A stretch of 64,000 nt of DNA from Pseudorhizobium banfieldiae (GTDB taxonomy: Bacteria > Pseudomonadota > Alphaproteobacteria > Rhizobiales > Rhizobiaceae), in the NCBI RefSeq assembly GCF_000967425.1, contig NZ_FO082820.1, positions 3,607,501-3,671,500 of the forward strand, given 5' to 3'. How positions within the stretch are numbered: the stretch's first letter is position 1; every line of letters begins with the position of its first letter. Both the position numbers and the translations under genes were made by a program. Under the pieces are notes generated by a model. The model saw nothing but the letters and a program-made list of their open reading frames with translations, was not told the origin of the DNA and searched no databases. Below, in pieces: positions 25,339 to 35,529 of the stretch.

Positions 25339-27848
25339 GGGAGAATACGGGATTGCAGCCTTCCCCCATCGCCCGCCACAAGGCCTTCGAAAAGGTATGG
25401 GGAACGCCGCCTGGATGGGCGCGACTGGCTGCCGTGAACCACAACATCGTGGGCAAGCGCTTCATGCTGACAGCGCTCGTATTCTTCACGATCGGGGGCC
25501 TCCTGGCCATGCTGATCCGGACGCAGCTCGCCTCGACGGAAAGCGCCTTCATGGACGCCGAGCAGTATGCGCAGGTCTTCACCATGCACGGCACGGTGAT
25601 GATGTTCCTCTTCGCCATCCCGTTTTTCGAGGGTGGCGCGATGTACCTCCTCCCCAAGCTCCTCGGAACGCGCGACCTCGCCTTTCCGCGCATGTCTGCC
25701 TACGGGTACTGGTGCTACCTGTTCGGAGGAACAATACTGATCGCGGCGCTCATCGGAGGAGTTGCCCCCGATAGCGGTTGGTTCATGTATACGCCGCTGT
25801 CTTCCAACATCTTTTCCCCCGGCATCAATTCAGACGTCTGGTTGCTTGGCATCACCTTCGTCGAAATCTCCGCGCTCTCCGCGGCAATCGAGGTCATCGT
25901 TTCGATCCTCAAGTTGCGCGCGGCGGGAATGTCGCTCGACAAGATGCCGATCCTCGCCTGGTACATGCTCGTCGTCGCGACCATGATGCTTGTCGGCTTC
26001 CCGCCGCTCATCTTGGGATCGGTGCTGCTCGAGGTTGAGCGCGCATTCGGGCTGCCTTTCTTCGACCCGACCCGCGGCGGAGACCCGCTCCTCTGGCAAC
26101 ACCTGTTCTGGCTGTTCGGGCATCCGGAGGTCTACATCATCTTCCTGCCGGCAGCGGGGGCAATCTCAACCATCCTGCCTGTGTTTGCCGGCACGCCGCT
26201 CGCCGGCTACCGCATCATTATCGCGGCGCTGGTGCCCATGGCGTTTCTCTCCTTCGGGCTCTGGGTACACCACATGTACACGGTCGGCATTCCCCATGTG
26301 GCACTGTCGTTCTTCTCCGCAGCCAGCGCCATGGTGGCGGTGCCGACGGCGATCCAGATCTTTGCCTGGCTCGCGACGATCAGCCATGGCCATCCACGCT
26401 TTTCGATCCCGATGCTGCACATCTTCGGTTTCTTCTTCTTGTTCGTGATCGGCGGCCTGACGGGCGTGATGCTGGCGATGGTGCCCTTCGACTGGCAGGC
26501 ACATGACACGCATTTCGTCGTCGCTCACCTCCACTATGTCCTGGTCGGAGGCTTCGTCTTCCCGATGCTTGCTGCCGCCTATTACTGGCTTCCGCACATC
26601 AGTGGGCGGCAGCCGGTCCAGCACCTCTCCAAGGCCGCCTTCTGGATGGTCTTCATCGGGTTCAACGTCACTTTCTTCATGATGCACCTGACGGGTCTGC
26701 GCGGCATGCCTCGACGGGTCTTCGAGTATCCTCCGGAATCCGGATGGGAGACGCTGAACTTAATTTCGTCCATGGGCAGCTTTGTCATGACCATGGGTTT
26801 CGCGCTGATCGCTCTGGATTTCATCCTGCTGTTCCGGTTCGGCAGGCGCTATCACCGCAATCCATGGAAGGCCGGCACCCTCGAATGGGCGATGCCGACG
26901 CCGCCTCCATCCTACAACTTTGCATCGCTCCCTTCGGTCGAGCGCCGCGCCGATCAGCTCGATCCCGATCGGTTGGGGCCGGCACTGGCCGCGGGCGAAG
27001 GATATCTCGGCATGCCGCGCGACGGACGCATGGAACTCCTTGCCGTCGATATTGCCAGTGGGCGCCCAGACCATGTCGTCCGGTTGCCTCGTCAGACCTT
27101 CCTTCCTTTCGCGACAGCTGTTGCCACGGGCAGCTTTTTCCTCGCGCTCCTGTTCAAGCTCTACTGGATGGCACCGTTGGCTCTCGCGCTCGTCCCCGCC
27201 TTGTTCCTCCTCTGGACCGGTGACACCGCCGAGAAGGAGGACCTTGAGGACCTGGATATTGGGCACGGTCTGGCTCTTCCACCGCATATGCAGGCTCCCC
27301 ACCCGCCTGCCTGGTGGGCCATGCTGCTTGCTCTGATCGCCGATGCCACGGCATTCATCTCGCTTCTGTTCGGTGCCCTGTTCCTCTGGATTTCCGCCCC
27401 CAATTGGCCGCCGGCGGAAATCTTGGGTGTTGATCCCCTTCCGGCTCTTGTCGCAGCCGCGGTCCTGGTGATCTCCGCATGGACAGGCCACAGAGCCGTT
27501 CAGGCGGGACCGGGTGCGGCGAGCCTGCTTCTGCTCAACATGGTCTGCCAGCTTGTCGCCGTCGGGATATTCAGTTGGCTCCTGCTGCTGGCCTGGCCGC
27601 AGGCTCAAGCTCACGGCGCCGGAGCGAGTGTCTTTGTTGTTATCGCATTTGCGGCCCTGCACAACAGTATCGGGGTGGTGCTGGCCTCCTTCGGCCTCTT
27701 CCGTATCAGCAAGGGCTATGTCTCCCGGAAGAGGCTTCTGGATTTGCGCATCGGTCAACTCTGGCACGGCTACAGCGCGGCCGTGGGGCTGACTGCACTG
27801 GCCTTCCCGATCCTGCTCGTGGCGCTTGTGGGAGAGACACCCCGATGA
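25335..27848 (+). CDS. Cytochrome c oxidase subunits I and III fused
   Basis: 837 residues. The first roughly 560 are subunit I: FTMHGTVMMFLF (heme a His), LFWLFGHPEVYIIFLPAAG (CuB His and cross-linked Tyr), HHMYTVG (CuB His pair), and HDTHFVVAHLHYVLVGG (heme a3 and a ligands). After a soluble linker (about residues 560-640) the C-terminal part is subunit III: HPPAWWAMLLALIADATAFISLLFGALFLW and further helices to IRSAVGL-like text. This CtaD-CtaE fusion makes an oxygen-reducing, proton-pumping heme-copper oxidase. Coupled to coxB and to the next small gene by ATGA overlaps. Confidence 0.92.
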   Translation: MRENTGLQPSPIARHKAFEKVWGTPPGWARLAAVNHNIVGKRFMLTALVFFTIGGLLAMLIRTQLASTESAFMDAEQYAQVFTMHGTVMMFLFAIPFFEGGAMYLLPKLLGTRDLAFPRMSAYGYWCYLFGGTILIAALIGGVAPDSGWFMYTPLSSNIFSPGINSDVWLLGITFVEISALSAAIEVIVSILKLRAAGMSLDKMPILAWYMLVVATMMLVGFPPLILGSVLLEVERAFGLPFFDPTRGGDPLLWQHLFWLFGHPEVYIIFLPAAGAISTILPVFAGTPLAGYRIIIAALVPMAFLSFGLWVHHMYTVGIPHVALSFFSAASAMVAVPTAIQIFAWLATISHGHPRFSIPMLHIFGFFFLFVIGGLTGVMLAMVPFDWQAHDTHFVVAHLHYVLVGGFVFPMLAAAYYWLPHISGRQPVQHLSKAAFWMVFIGFNVTFFMMHLTGLRGMPRRVFEYPPESGWETLNLISSMGSFVMTMGFALIALDFILLFRFGRRYHRNPWKAGTLEWAMPTPPPSYNFASLPSVERRADQLDPDRLGPALAAGEGYLGMPRDGRMELLAVDIASGRPDHVVRLPRQTFLPFATAVATGSFFLALLFKLYWMAPLALALVPALFLLWTGDTAEKEDLEDLDIGHGLALPPHMQAPHPPAWWAMLLALIADATAFISLLFGALFLWISAPNWPPAEILGVDPLPALVAAAVLVISAWTGHRAVQAGPGAASLLLLNMVCQLVAVGIFSWLLLLAWPQAQAHGAGASVFVVIAFAALHNSIGVVLASFGLFRISKGYVSRKRLLDLRIGQLWHGYSAAVGLTALAFPILLVALVGETPR

Positions 27849-28198
27849 AGGCGCCTCCGCTCCTCTCCATTATGGCGGGTTTTGCTCTGTGGAGCGTCCT
27901 CTTCCTGCTGCTCTATGGGGCTCAGGCGACCGGCTGCCATTTGGCGGGCGGAGAGCCTTCGGCCATGGCAGGTTCCTATCCGGCCTTGCGATGGACCTTG
28001 ACGGTGCTGGCGGCCCTTGGCACCACTGCTGTCATGCTTCTTTCCTGGAAGAAGCGGACAACGCGATCAGACCCATCAAAGGCGGACGATCTGATGGACT
28101 TCACCCGCGAGGTCTCGCGTTACGTCTGGTTGGGTGCGGCCGCCGCAACGCCTTTCACGTTCATCGGCGTCATTTCCCTGACCCTCTGCGGGACGTGA
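27845..28198 (+). CDS. Small membrane protein of the oxidase operon
   Basis: About 117 residues with three hydrophobic segments (LSIMAGFALWSVLFLLLYGAQ, LRWTLTVLAALGTTAVMLL, YVWLGAAAATPFTFIGVISL). I do not recognise the family. The ATGA overlap with the fused subunit I/III gene shows coupled translation, so it is probably an assembly factor or small subunit (position of a subunit IV) of this oxidase. Confidence 0.6.
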   Translation: MKAPPLLSIMAGFALWSVLFLLLYGAQATGCHLAGGEPSAMAGSYPALRWTLTVLAALGTTAVMLLSWKKRTTRSDPSKADDLMDFTREVSRYVWLGAAAATPFTFIGVISLTLCGT

Positions 28199-28394
28199 TC
28201 CCAGACCTTCTTTTCCGGTCGATTAAGGTTCCGGCGCTACTTTGGTAGCAGTTGCAATCTTCCGCGACGCTGACTGGTATGGCGATATGGCTACCGCCGA
28301 CGGATCGACGGAGGAAGCCTCATGCAAAATGAACGGTACCGGCGGGGAATGATCACCGCAGGCGCTTGTCAACACCGCGAAGGTCGCAGGACGC

Positions 28395-30146
28395 ATGGCT
28401 CACCCGACGACGACATTTGGACCACAAGAACCCTCGTTCTCAGAGCTGTTCACGCCTAAGCTCGTCACGGTCCTGCGGGAAGGCTATCGCCTGGAGCATC
28501 TTCGTGCGGACGCGATCGCCGGCTTAACGGTTGCCATCGTGGCTCTGCCGCTTTCCATGGCGATCGCCATCGCCTCCGGCGCATCACCAGCCCAAGGCCT
28601 CTACACGGCCATCATCGGTGGCTTCCTCGTATCCGCGCTCGGCGGCAGCCGCTTCCAGATTGGTGGACCGGCGGGAGCCTTCATCGTGCTGGTCGCGGCG
28701 ACGGTGCAGGCGCACGGTATGGACGGTCTGATCCTTGCGACGTTCATCTCGGGCCTCATTCTGGCGGCGATCGGCTTCCTGCGCCTCGGCACCTACATCA
28801 AGTTCATTCCCTACCCGGTCACCGTGGGCTTCACCGCCGGAATCGCGGTGATCATCTTCGCTAGCCAGATCAAGGAATTGCTGGGGCTTACTCTCGCCTC
28901 CGCCGAACCGGGCGCTCTTCTGGAGAAGCTACCCGTCCTGTGGAACAACCTGCCGACAGCAAACCCCGCCACGATCGCCCTTTCTGCATCGACCGTCGCC
29001 ATCATCGTTGCGCTGAAGAGGCTGCGGCCGCGCTGGCCAGGCCTCCTGATCGCGGTTACCGCAACTGCAGCGGCGGCGGCACTGCTCGCCCTGCCGGTCA
29101 GCACGATCGGCAGGGCGTTTGGCGGAATACCCGGCTCGCTCCCCACACCTCACCTGCCGCAGATTACCATCGAGAAGATGATGGCCGTCATGCCTTCGGC
29201 CTTTGCTTTCGCGCTTCTGGGTTCGATCGAATCACTGCTTTCGGCGGTGGTGGCAGATGGCATGACGGGGCGCCGACACCGCTCCAACTGCGAACTGGTG
29301 GGGCAGGGCGTCGCGAACATGGGCTCCGCCCTCTTCGGCGGCTTCTGCGTGACGGGTACGATCGCCCGGACAGCCACCAACGTCCGTTCCGGTGCCCATG
29401 GTCCGGTTGCGGGGATGCTGCACGCGCTCTTCCTGCTGATGTTCATAGTGTTTGCAGCACCACTGGCCAGTTTCATTCCGCTGGCAAGCCTCGCGGGTGT
29501 GCTGGCCGTCGTGGCCTGGAACATGTTCGAGAAGCAGGCATTCTGGACCCTCTTGAAGGCCAGTCGGGGTGACGCGGCGGTGCTGCTCGTCACCTTCCTT
29601 CTCACCATCTTCAGGGACCTGACAGAGGCGATTATCGCCGGCTTCGCACTGGGTTCCGTGCTATTTATCCACCGCATGTCGCAGACCACCGCAGTGCATG
29701 CCCATGCTCTCGTGGCCGAAGACGAGGCGGATGCGACGACGGGAGGTCGAACTGCCTATGACGAGGCGGCTGCGAGTGATCCTGATATCATGATCTATCG
29801 CATCTCCGGGGCCTTCTTCTTCGGCGCGGCAGCCTCGATCGGCGCCGTACTCGACCGCATTTCCGATCGGCACCGGGCGTTGATCATTGACCTGGACGCG
29901 GTTCCGTTCATCGATTCGACGGCCGCAAACACGATAGAAAACCTTGGCCACAAGGCCGGCCGCCGAGGACTGACAATCTTGCTGACCGGTACGACTGAGG
30001 CGCTCCGGGCCGAACTCTTCGCCCAGGGGATACGGCCGCCCATGGTCCAATTCGAGTCCACGATAGAGACAGCCCTTGCCCGCTTGAACCTGCCGGGCGG
30101 CACCGAGAGGTTCAACTCCGTTCCTGCGGCGGCATCACCCCACTGA
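28395..30146 (+). CDS. SulP (SLC26) anion transporter with STAS domain
   Basis: 583 residues. The membrane part opens with DAIAGLTVAIVALPLSMAIAIASGASPAQGLYTAIIGGFLVSALGGSRFQIGGPAGAF, the SulP signature. It continues with about twelve helices, including GQGVANMGSALFGGFCVTGTIARTATNVRSGA. A cytoplasmic STAS domain occupies about residues 450-560 (IYRISGAFFFGAAASIG, ALIIDLDAVPFIDSTAANTIENL). SulP members move sulfate, bicarbonate or dicarboxylates; sequence alone does not say which. It stands alone between the oxidase and nap operons. The 196-base upstream gap shows no clear operator. Confidence 0.9.
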   Translation: MAHPTTTFGPQEPSFSELFTPKLVTVLREGYRLEHLRADAIAGLTVAIVALPLSMAIAIASGASPAQGLYTAIIGGFLVSALGGSRFQIGGPAGAFIVLVAATVQAHGMDGLILATFISGLILAAIGFLRLGTYIKFIPYPVTVGFTAGIAVIIFASQIKELLGLTLASAEPGALLEKLPVLWNNLPTANPATIALSASTVAIIVALKRLRPRWPGLLIAVTATAAAAALLALPVSTIGRAFGGIPGSLPTPHLPQITIEKMMAVMPSAFAFALLGSIESLLSAVVADGMTGRRHRSNCELVGQGVANMGSALFGGFCVTGTIARTATNVRSGAHGPVAGMLHALFLLMFIVFAAPLASFIPLASLAGVLAVVAWNMFEKQAFWTLLKASRGDAAVLLVTFLLTIFRDLTEAIIAGFALGSVLFIHRMSQTTAVHAHALVAEDEADATTGGRTAYDEAAASDPDIMIYRISGAFFFGAAASIGAVLDRISDRHRALIIDLDAVPFIDSTAANTIENLGHKAGRRGLTILLTGTTEALRAELFAQGIRPPMVQFESTIETALARLNLPGGTERFNSVPAAASPH

Positions 30147-30165
30147 TCGGCTGCGCCGACCCGTC

Positions 30166-30870
30166 CTATTTCATGCTCGCCAGCCCGACATGTGCCTGGT
30201 CCATTGCCTTTCGCAGTTCGTCGAGTGCGGATGCACTCGGCAGGACCTCGCCTTCGAGCTCGTCGGGCATTTGCCAACCCGGCTCCACACCCTGCATGTT
30301 CGGAAGCTCATGGGCGATGCCCTTGTGGCAATCGATACAGGTCGCGCGGCCCGAAAACAGGTAGCGCTGATGGATATTGGCCGCACGCTCCGTCTGCTTC
30401 GACAGATCCATTGCCACGGAGGAATGGCAGTTGCGGCATTCCAGGCTGTCATTTGCCTTGAGGCGTGCCCATTCATGCTGGGCAAGCCGTAGCCTTTCGT
30501 CGAGGAACTTCTGGCGCGTGTTGATGGTCCCGAAGATCTTGCCCCATACCTCCTTGGAGGCCTGCATCTTACGCGCGATCTTGTCCGTCCACTCGTGCGG
30601 TACATGGCAGTCGGGGCACGATGCCCGCACTCCGGAGCGGTTGGAGAAGTGCACGGTGCGGGTCAACTCCTCGTAGACATTGGTCTCCATCTCGTGGCAG
30701 CTGACGCAAAAGGCTTCAGTATTGGTCAGCTCGAGTGCCGTATTGAAGGCACCCCAGAAGATGACGCCACCCACAAAGCCGCCGAGCGTCAGAAAAGCTA
30801 GGCTGAGCGTTGCGGCGGGCGTGCTGAGAACCTTCCAGACCCAGGCCCAGAGACGTTTTATCCTGTCCAT
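30166..30870 (-). CDS. napC: NapC tetraheme quinol dehydrogenase
   Basis: 234 residues: one N-terminal membrane anchor ([21 protein letters not shown]) and a periplasmic part with four CxxCH heme sites (CVSCH, CPDCH, CRNCH, CIDCH). It oxidises quinol in the membrane and passes electrons to NapAB. Last gene of napEFDABC, three bases after napB. Convergent with the SulP gene. Confidence 0.95.
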   Translation of the reverse strand: MDRIKRLWAWVWKVLSTPAATLSLAFLTLGGFVGGVIFWGAFNTALELTNTEAFCVSCHEMETNVYEELTRTVHFSNRSGVRASCPDCHVPHEWTDKIARKMQASKEVWGKIFGTINTRQKFLDERLRLAQHEWARLKANDSLECRNCHSSVAMDLSKQTERAANIHQRYLFSGRATCIDCHKGIAHELPNMQGVEPGWQMPDELEGEVLPSASALDELRKAMDQAHVGLASMK

Positions 30871-30873
30871 TCT

Positions 30874-31362
30874 CTAGTGCTCCCCGAGATGCTTCACACC
30901 CATCTCGCTCATGTCGCGAAAGGTGTTCTCGACGAGCGGATTGACCTCCGCCTGCGGCACGTGGCACGCTGTGCAGAAATACCGGCGCGGCGACACATCC
31001 GCCAGCATCTGGCCATCCCGGGTCATGTAGTGGGTGACGCTGATCATCGGCGCACCCGAACTCTCGGTGAATTCCCGCTTGTGACACGATAGGCAGCGGT
31101 TGGTGTTCACCGACAACTGGTAGCCCTCGATCGAATGCGGAATCACCGGCGGCTGGTCCGGATAGGCTCGCATCTTGCGGACATCATCGACGGTCCACTT
31201 CGGCAGTGGCCGCGCGGGCACATTCTCCATCTTCTCCGACGGCCCGGACAATTGCGGCACCGTCTGTGCCACAACCATCGTCGCCATGAACAGGGCGGCG
31301 AAGGCTGCCGCAATTCCAATCGGGCCGCGGCTCACGCGACGGGTACGATCTTGACTGCGCAT
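30874..31362 (-). CDS. napB: NapB diheme electron-transfer subunit
   Basis: About 162 residues. An N-terminal signal ([20 protein letters not shown]) is followed by two CxxCH sites ([10 protein letters not shown] and [10 protein letters not shown]) and the family motifs [12 protein letters not shown] and [17 protein letters not shown]. It relays electrons from NapC to NapA in the periplasm. The ATG at 31362 overlaps the end of napA by 31 bases; a longer frame upstream is the reverse-frame shadow of napA. Confidence 0.93.
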   Translation of the reverse strand: MRSQDRTRRVSRGPIGIAAAFAALFMATMVVAQTVPQLSGPSEKMENVPARPLPKWTVDDVRKMRAYPDQPPVIPHSIEGYQLSVNTNRCLSCHKREFTESSGAPMISVTHYMTRDGQMLADVSPRRYFCTACHVPQAEVNPLVENTFRDMSEMGVKHLGEH

Positions 31363-33836
31363 TTCTTGAAATCCGTCTGTTTGGAGATGGGATCGGTGGC
31401 GTCGAGCGTGACCTTGTTGATCAACTGGCTTGCATCGAACCACGGCACAAAGATCAGCCCCGGCGGCATGCGATTTCGACCGCGGGTTTCCACCCGCGAG
31501 CGCATCTCGCCACGGCGCGATATGATCCGGACTTCTGCTCCCTGGTTGATACCGCGCTTGCGCGCATCGTCGGCGTTCATGAAGCATCGGGCCCCGGGGA
31601 ACGCCTTGTAGAGCTCAGGCACCCGCATGGTCATTGAGCCCGAATGCCAATGCTCCAGCACGCGTCCCGTCACCAGCCAGACGTCGTACTCCTCGTCAGG
31701 AGACTCGGCCGGCGGCTCATAGGGGACTGCAAGGATGACGGCACGGCCGTCCTTGCGCCCGTAGAACTTCACACCCTCTCCGGGCTTCACATAAGGATCA
31801 TAGCCCTCGCGATAGCGCCACTTGGTTTCCTTCCCGTCCACCACGGGCCAGCGCAGGCCACGGACTTCGTGGTAGGTATCGTAAGGAGCAAGGTCGTGCC
31901 CGTGACCGCGCCCGAACTCGGCATATTCCTCGAAGAGGCCCTTCTGGATGTAGAAGTCGAAGGCCTCCGCCTCGCGGTTGGCATAGTCCTTGTTCACCTC
32001 GGCCAGCGGAAACTGGTCGACCTTGCCGTTCTTGAACAACACGTCGAACAGGCTCTTGCCGCGATAGTCCGGATGGGCATCAAGGATCTCCGCCGGCCAC
32101 ACCTCGTCCGTCGTGAAGCGCTTGGAGAATTCGACAATCTGCCAGAGGTCGGAGCGGGCTTCCCCCGGGGCGTTCACCAGCTGGTGCCAGACATGGGTAC
32201 GGCGCTCGGCGTTACCGTAAGCCCCTTCCTTCTCCACCCACATGGCGGCTGGCAGGATGAGGTCCGCAGACATCGCAGTGATCGTCGGATAGGCGTCCGA
32301 GACGACGATGAAGTTGTCCGGGTTGCGATATCCCTGATAGGTCTCGTTAGCGGTATTGGGCGCCGCCTGGACGTTGTTGTTGACCTGAACCCAGTAGAAA
32401 TTGAGCTTGCCGTCCTTGAGCATACGGTCCTGCTGGACCGCATGATAGCCCGGCTTGTCCGGCAGGAGCCCTTCAGGAAGCCGCCAGATTTCTTCCGCAT
32501 GGTGCCGATGCTCGGGATTCGTGACCACCATGTCGGCGGGCAGGCGGTGGGCGAAGGTACCCACCTCGCGCGCGGTGCCGCAGGCGGAGGGCTGGCCGGT
32601 GAGCGAGAAGGGTCCGTTGCCCGGCTCGGAAATCTTTCCCGTCAGCAGGTGCAGGTTATAGATCATGTGATTGGCCCAGACACCGCGGGTGTGCTGGTTG
32701 AAGCCCATGGTCCAGAGCGACATGACCTTGCGGTCCGGGTCAGCGTAAAGCTCGGCCAGTTCCTCCAGGAATCCTGGATCGGCACCGGTGAGTTCCGCCG
32801 TCTTTTCCAGGGTATAGTCGGATACGAACGCCTTGAATGCCTCGTAGTCGATCGGTTCCATCTTTGTCGGATCGCCGGCGTTTGTCGCCTTCAGTTCCAG
32901 CGGATCCTCTGGGCGAAGCCCGTAGCCGATGTTGTCGACGCCCTTCATGAAGGTCGTGTGGTTCTTGACGAACTCCTCGTTCACCCGCCCGGTCGTGATG
33001 ATGTGGTTGGCGATGTAATTCATGATCGCCAGGTCGGTACTCGGCGTGAAGATGATTGGTATGTCCGCCAGATCCATGCTGCGGTGGGTGAAGGTGGACA
33101 GCACGGCGACCTTGACGTGCTCGTGCCCGAGCCGGCGGTCCGCAAGCCGGGTCCAGAGGATCGGATGCATCTCCGCCATGTTCGAACCCCAGAGCACGAA
33201 GGCATCGGCATGCTCGAAATCGTCATAGCAGCCCATCGGTTCGTCCATGCCGAAGGTGCGCATGAAGGCGTAAGCGGCCGATGCCATGCAGTGGCGTGCG
33301 TTGGGGTCGAGGTTGTTGGAACGGAAGCCGGCGCGCATCAGCTTCGTCGCCGCATAGCCCTCGAAGATCGTCCACTGGCCGGAGCCGAACATGCCGACGG
33401 CCGTCGGTCCCTTCTCCCGCAGGACGCGCTTGGCCTGGTCAGCCATGACGTCGAAGGCTTCTTCCCAACCGACCGGCTCGAACTCCCCGTCCTTCGCGTA
33501 AACGCCGTCGCGCTTGCGCAAAAGCGGCTGTGTCAGACGGTCCTCGCCATACATGATCTTCGACAGGAAATAACCCTTGATGCAGTTGAGGCCTCGGTTG
33601 ACCTCCGCCTGCATGTCGCCATGAGTGGCGACAACCTGGCCTTCCTTGACGCCGACCATGACGCCGCAGCCGGTGCCGCAGAAGCGACAGGGCGCTTTCG
33701 ACCACTTGATCTCCAGCGACTCCACCCCGCCGGGAACCGGCTGTGCGCCCGCCGGTAGCGCAATCCCCGCTGTCGTTGCGGCAATTCCGGCCGCATGCGC
33801 CTTCAACAGGTTACGCCGCGTCAGTTCTGCGTTCAT
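31332..33836 (-). CDS. napA: NapA periplasmic nitrate reductase, catalytic subunit
   Basis: 834 residues. A twin-arginine signal ([27 protein letters not shown]) is followed by the 4Fe-4S ligands [13 protein letters not shown], then molybdopterin domains ([28 protein letters not shown] carries the Mo-ligating cysteine; later [26 protein letters not shown] and [12 protein letters not shown]). It reduces nitrate to nitrite in the periplasm for redox balancing or the first step of denitrification. The start at 33836 is chosen at the Tat signal; it overlaps napD by 26 bases. Confidence 0.96.
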   Translation of the reverse strand: MNAELTRRNLLKAHAAGIAATTAGIALPAGAQPVPGGVESLEIKWSKAPCRFCGTGCGVMVGVKEGQVVATHGDMQAEVNRGLNCIKGYFLSKIMYGEDRLTQPLLRKRDGVYAKDGEFEPVGWEEAFDVMADQAKRVLREKGPTAVGMFGSGQWTIFEGYAATKLMRAGFRSNNLDPNARHCMASAAYAFMRTFGMDEPMGCYDDFEHADAFVLWGSNMAEMHPILWTRLADRRLGHEHVKVAVLSTFTHRSMDLADIPIIFTPSTDLAIMNYIANHIITTGRVNEEFVKNHTTFMKGVDNIGYGLRPEDPLELKATNAGDPTKMEPIDYEAFKAFVSDYTLEKTAELTGADPGFLEELAELYADPDRKVMSLWTMGFNQHTRGVWANHMIYNLHLLTGKISEPGNGPFSLTGQPSACGTAREVGTFAHRLPADMVVTNPEHRHHAEEIWRLPEGLLPDKPGYHAVQQDRMLKDGKLNFYWVQVNNNVQAAPNTANETYQGYRNPDNFIVVSDAYPTITAMSADLILPAAMWVEKEGAYGNAERRTHVWHQLVNAPGEARSDLWQIVEFSKRFTTDEVWPAEILDAHPDYRGKSLFDVLFKNGKVDQFPLAEVNKDYANREAEAFDFYIQKGLFEEYAEFGRGHGHDLAPYDTYHEVRGLRWPVVDGKETKWRYREGYDPYVKPGEGVKFYGRKDGRAVILAVPYEPPAESPDEEYDVWLVTGRVLEHWHSGSMTMRVPELYKAFPGARCFMNADDARKRGINQGAEVRIISRRGEMRSRVETRGRNRMPPGLIFVPWFDASQLINKVTLDATDPISKQTDFKKCAVKIVPVA

Positions 33837-34098
33837 CGCCGAAAGCCTCCTCGTCTTCTGCGTGTTCAAAAACCATATTGGCCGCGAAGACCCCGGGCAG
33901 CCCCGAGATCTCGGAAAGCACAGCACCGAGTTGCCCGCTGGTCCTGCCCTCGATGACGACGACGATCTTGCCGTCCTGGACTGCGAAGATCTCGACACCT
34001 TCCATGGCTAAAAGCGCTGCAGCGACGCTGTCGGCCGCATCCGGTCTTGTAACCACGACGGCGCTGGAAACGTGGTAGCGCTGGGGCTTCTCAGGCAT
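33811..34098 (-). CDS. napD: NapD Tat-signal chaperone
   Basis: About 95 residues. The ferredoxin-like fold is seen in [43 protein letters not shown] and [22 protein letters not shown], normal for NapD. It binds the NapA signal peptide before export. It starts within the end of napF and runs into the start of napA. Confidence 0.9.
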   Translation of the reverse strand: MPEKPQRYHVSSAVVVTRPDAADSVAAALLAMEGVEIFAVQDGKIVVVIEGRTSGQLGAVLSEISGLPGVFAANMVFEHAEDEEAFGDERRTDAA

Positions 34099-34582
34099 CT
34101 GCGAACTCCTTTGCAGCCTTGACGGCGACCGCAGCGACCGGGCACACGCCGATGCAGGCACCGCAGCCGCTGCAGGCATCTTCGTTGATCTCGGGCAGGA
34201 AGGGTCCACCGAGGCGTGGTCGGAAGCGTATGGCGTCGGTTGGGCAGTGATCGCGGCAGGCCTGGCAGTCAACGCCGTTCATGGCGAGGCAGCCGCCGTC
34301 GATCTCAACGACATGCGATAGAAGGACAGGTCCGGCAAAGAGATTTTCGGACTGAGGACAATGGGTTCGGCACTCGCCGCAGAAAGTGCACTCGCCCCGG
34401 GTGAAGTCGAGGGCGGGAAGGCCATGGTCCAATACAACGATGCCGGAAGGACATCGTTCAAGGCAAAGACTGCAGGAAGAACAGACGTCGGGTCGGGTAC
34501 CAAGGAAACCGGGAGGAACCACCTTGCCCTTGGTGGGGCCGCGCCCGCGCAGAAAGTCACGTCTTGAAAGAGGCGCGCCCAT
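34091..34582 (-). CDS. napF: NapF iron-sulfur protein
   Basis: About 163 residues with four cysteine clusters: CSSCSLCLERCP, CTFCGECRTHCP, CQACRDHCP with an upstream Cys, and CSGCGACIGVCP. NapF is a cytoplasmic ferredoxin thought to help NapA iron-sulfur assembly. The ATG at 34582 precedes the conserved SRRDFLRG start. It begins 8 bases before the end of napE's spacer and overlaps napD by 8 bases. Confidence 0.92.
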   Translation of the reverse strand: MGAPLSRRDFLRGRGPTKGKVVPPGFLGTRPDVCSSCSLCLERCPSGIVVLDHGLPALDFTRGECTFCGECRTHCPQSENLFAGPVLLSHVVEIDGGCLAMNGVDCQACRDHCPTDAIRFRPRLGGPFLPEINEDACSGCGACIGVCPVAAVAVKAAKEFADA

Positions 34583-34589
34583 GCCTGCC

Positions 34590-34781
34590 TCAATGGCCCG
34601 GAGGCCCAGGTGGCCCCGCAATGATCTGATACATCCAAACCAAGAAACCGTAACCACCGACCACGCCAACGGCAACGATCGGCCAGATCCCGAATGCGAG
34701 AACGAGAAAGGTCGCGATCTCAGATCGGCGTCGTGACTTTGGCGCCTTCGCCGGCGGATCGTTGACCGGGTAGTCAGCCAT
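34590..34781 (-). CDS. napE: NapE small membrane protein
   Basis: About 63 residues: a charged N-terminus, then SRRRSEIATFLVLAFGIWPIVAVGVVGGYGFLVWMYQIIAGPPGP, one membrane helix in the pattern of NapE. Function is not settled. First gene of napEFDABC; its promoter must lie in 34782-34997, shared with the hemerythrin gene. Confidence 0.88.
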   Translation of the reverse strand: MADYPVNDPPAKAPKSRRRSEIATFLVLAFGIWPIVAVGVVGGYGFLVWMYQIIAGPPGPPGH

Positions 34782-34921
34782 CCGGATCTCCTTATTCCCA
34801 TTCGGCTCATATCAAGAATGGACCGTGAGACGTTGAAGTCAACACCCTCGATTTTCACTGAGGCGGCGCCGAGGCCGGATTCGTAACTGCCAGCGAGTAT
34901 GGTCCGCCCCGCTGAATTTGT

Positions 34922-34935
34922 TTGCGGAAGCGCAA
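34922..34935. promoter_or_regulatory. NnrR-type (NO-responsive) palindrome
   Basis: TTGCGGAAGCGCAA is a perfect TTGCG-N4-CGCAA palindrome, the pattern recognised by NnrR/DNR regulators of the Crp-Fnr family that respond to NO. It lies 62 bases before the hemerythrin start and 140 before napE, so it probably drives the hemerythrin gene and might also influence nap. Confidence 0.6.
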
Positions 34936-34997
34936 CTTCGTGAAACGTGTGCCGGACTAGATTTCTTTGCTTGATGGCGAAGAAGATTGCGAGAACC

Positions 34998-35471
34998 ATG
35001 ACGAGAAAAGCGGAACTGCGAGCGGCAGATGTTGCCGCGCTGGAGCGCAATCACCATACGCTTCTTTCGCTCTGCCTTCTGCTGGAGGAGATTGCTACCT
35101 CTGGTCCGTCAGAGATTGCCCCGGAGAACTGGCGAACTGCTGCCGATGCCATGCAGCCGCTTCTGGAGGACACGCATGAGTTGGAAGAGCGCAGCCTGTT
35201 TGCGAGCTTCGACAGGACGGTCGTATCGCCGCTTTCTCCAGGCGCCGTTCAACGCTTGAGGGCCGAGCATCGCGGCGACGCTCATGCCTGCAAGCGCGTC
35301 TTGCAGGCCTTGAACCGGCTGGAGGGGGGAAACTATTCTCCAGGCGAGCAGGCCGACCGACAGCTCGTGACCGGCTTTGCCGAGGCTCTTCGTCGCCACA
35401 TCCTGTGCGAACAGTTCATGCTCGAGACGCTGATCGCTGCCGAGGACGACCGGAGCCTGATCACCACGTGA
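34998..35471 (+). CDS. Hemerythrin HHE-domain protein
   Basis: About 157 residues, four-helix di-iron protein. Candidate ligands run in order: RNHHTLLSLCLLLEEIA, EDTHELEERSLFASF, RAEHRGDAHACKRVL, and LRRHILCEQFMLETLI. Related proteins (YtfE/DnrN/RIC) react with NO or repair iron-sulfur clusters. The ATG at 34998 has GAGA upstream; an in-frame ATG at 34974 lacks any binding site. Placed divergently from nap behind a NnrR-type site, which points to a nitrosative stress role. Confidence 0.75.
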   Translation: MTRKAELRAADVAALERNHHTLLSLCLLLEEIATSGPSEIAPENWRTAADAMQPLLEDTHELEERSLFASFDRTVVSPLSPGAVQRLRAEHRGDAHACKRVLQALNRLEGGNYSPGEQADRQLVTGFAEALRRHILCEQFMLETLIAAEDDRSLITT

Positions 35472-35529
35472 CCTGGTCTCTGCTTCGGAGAGCCTGGCGC
35501 CAATCCTGTTGCTCATCGCGGATGGGATG

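Noticed and set aside
31644..33758. 704-residue open frame opposite napA
   Set aside because: It is the antisense shadow of a strongly conserved gene; its text has no domain and high GC keeps the frame open.
34832..34843. GTTGAAGTCAAC near the napE promoter as an FNR site
   Set aside because: Arm spacing is wrong for FNR/FixK and one arm position mismatches.
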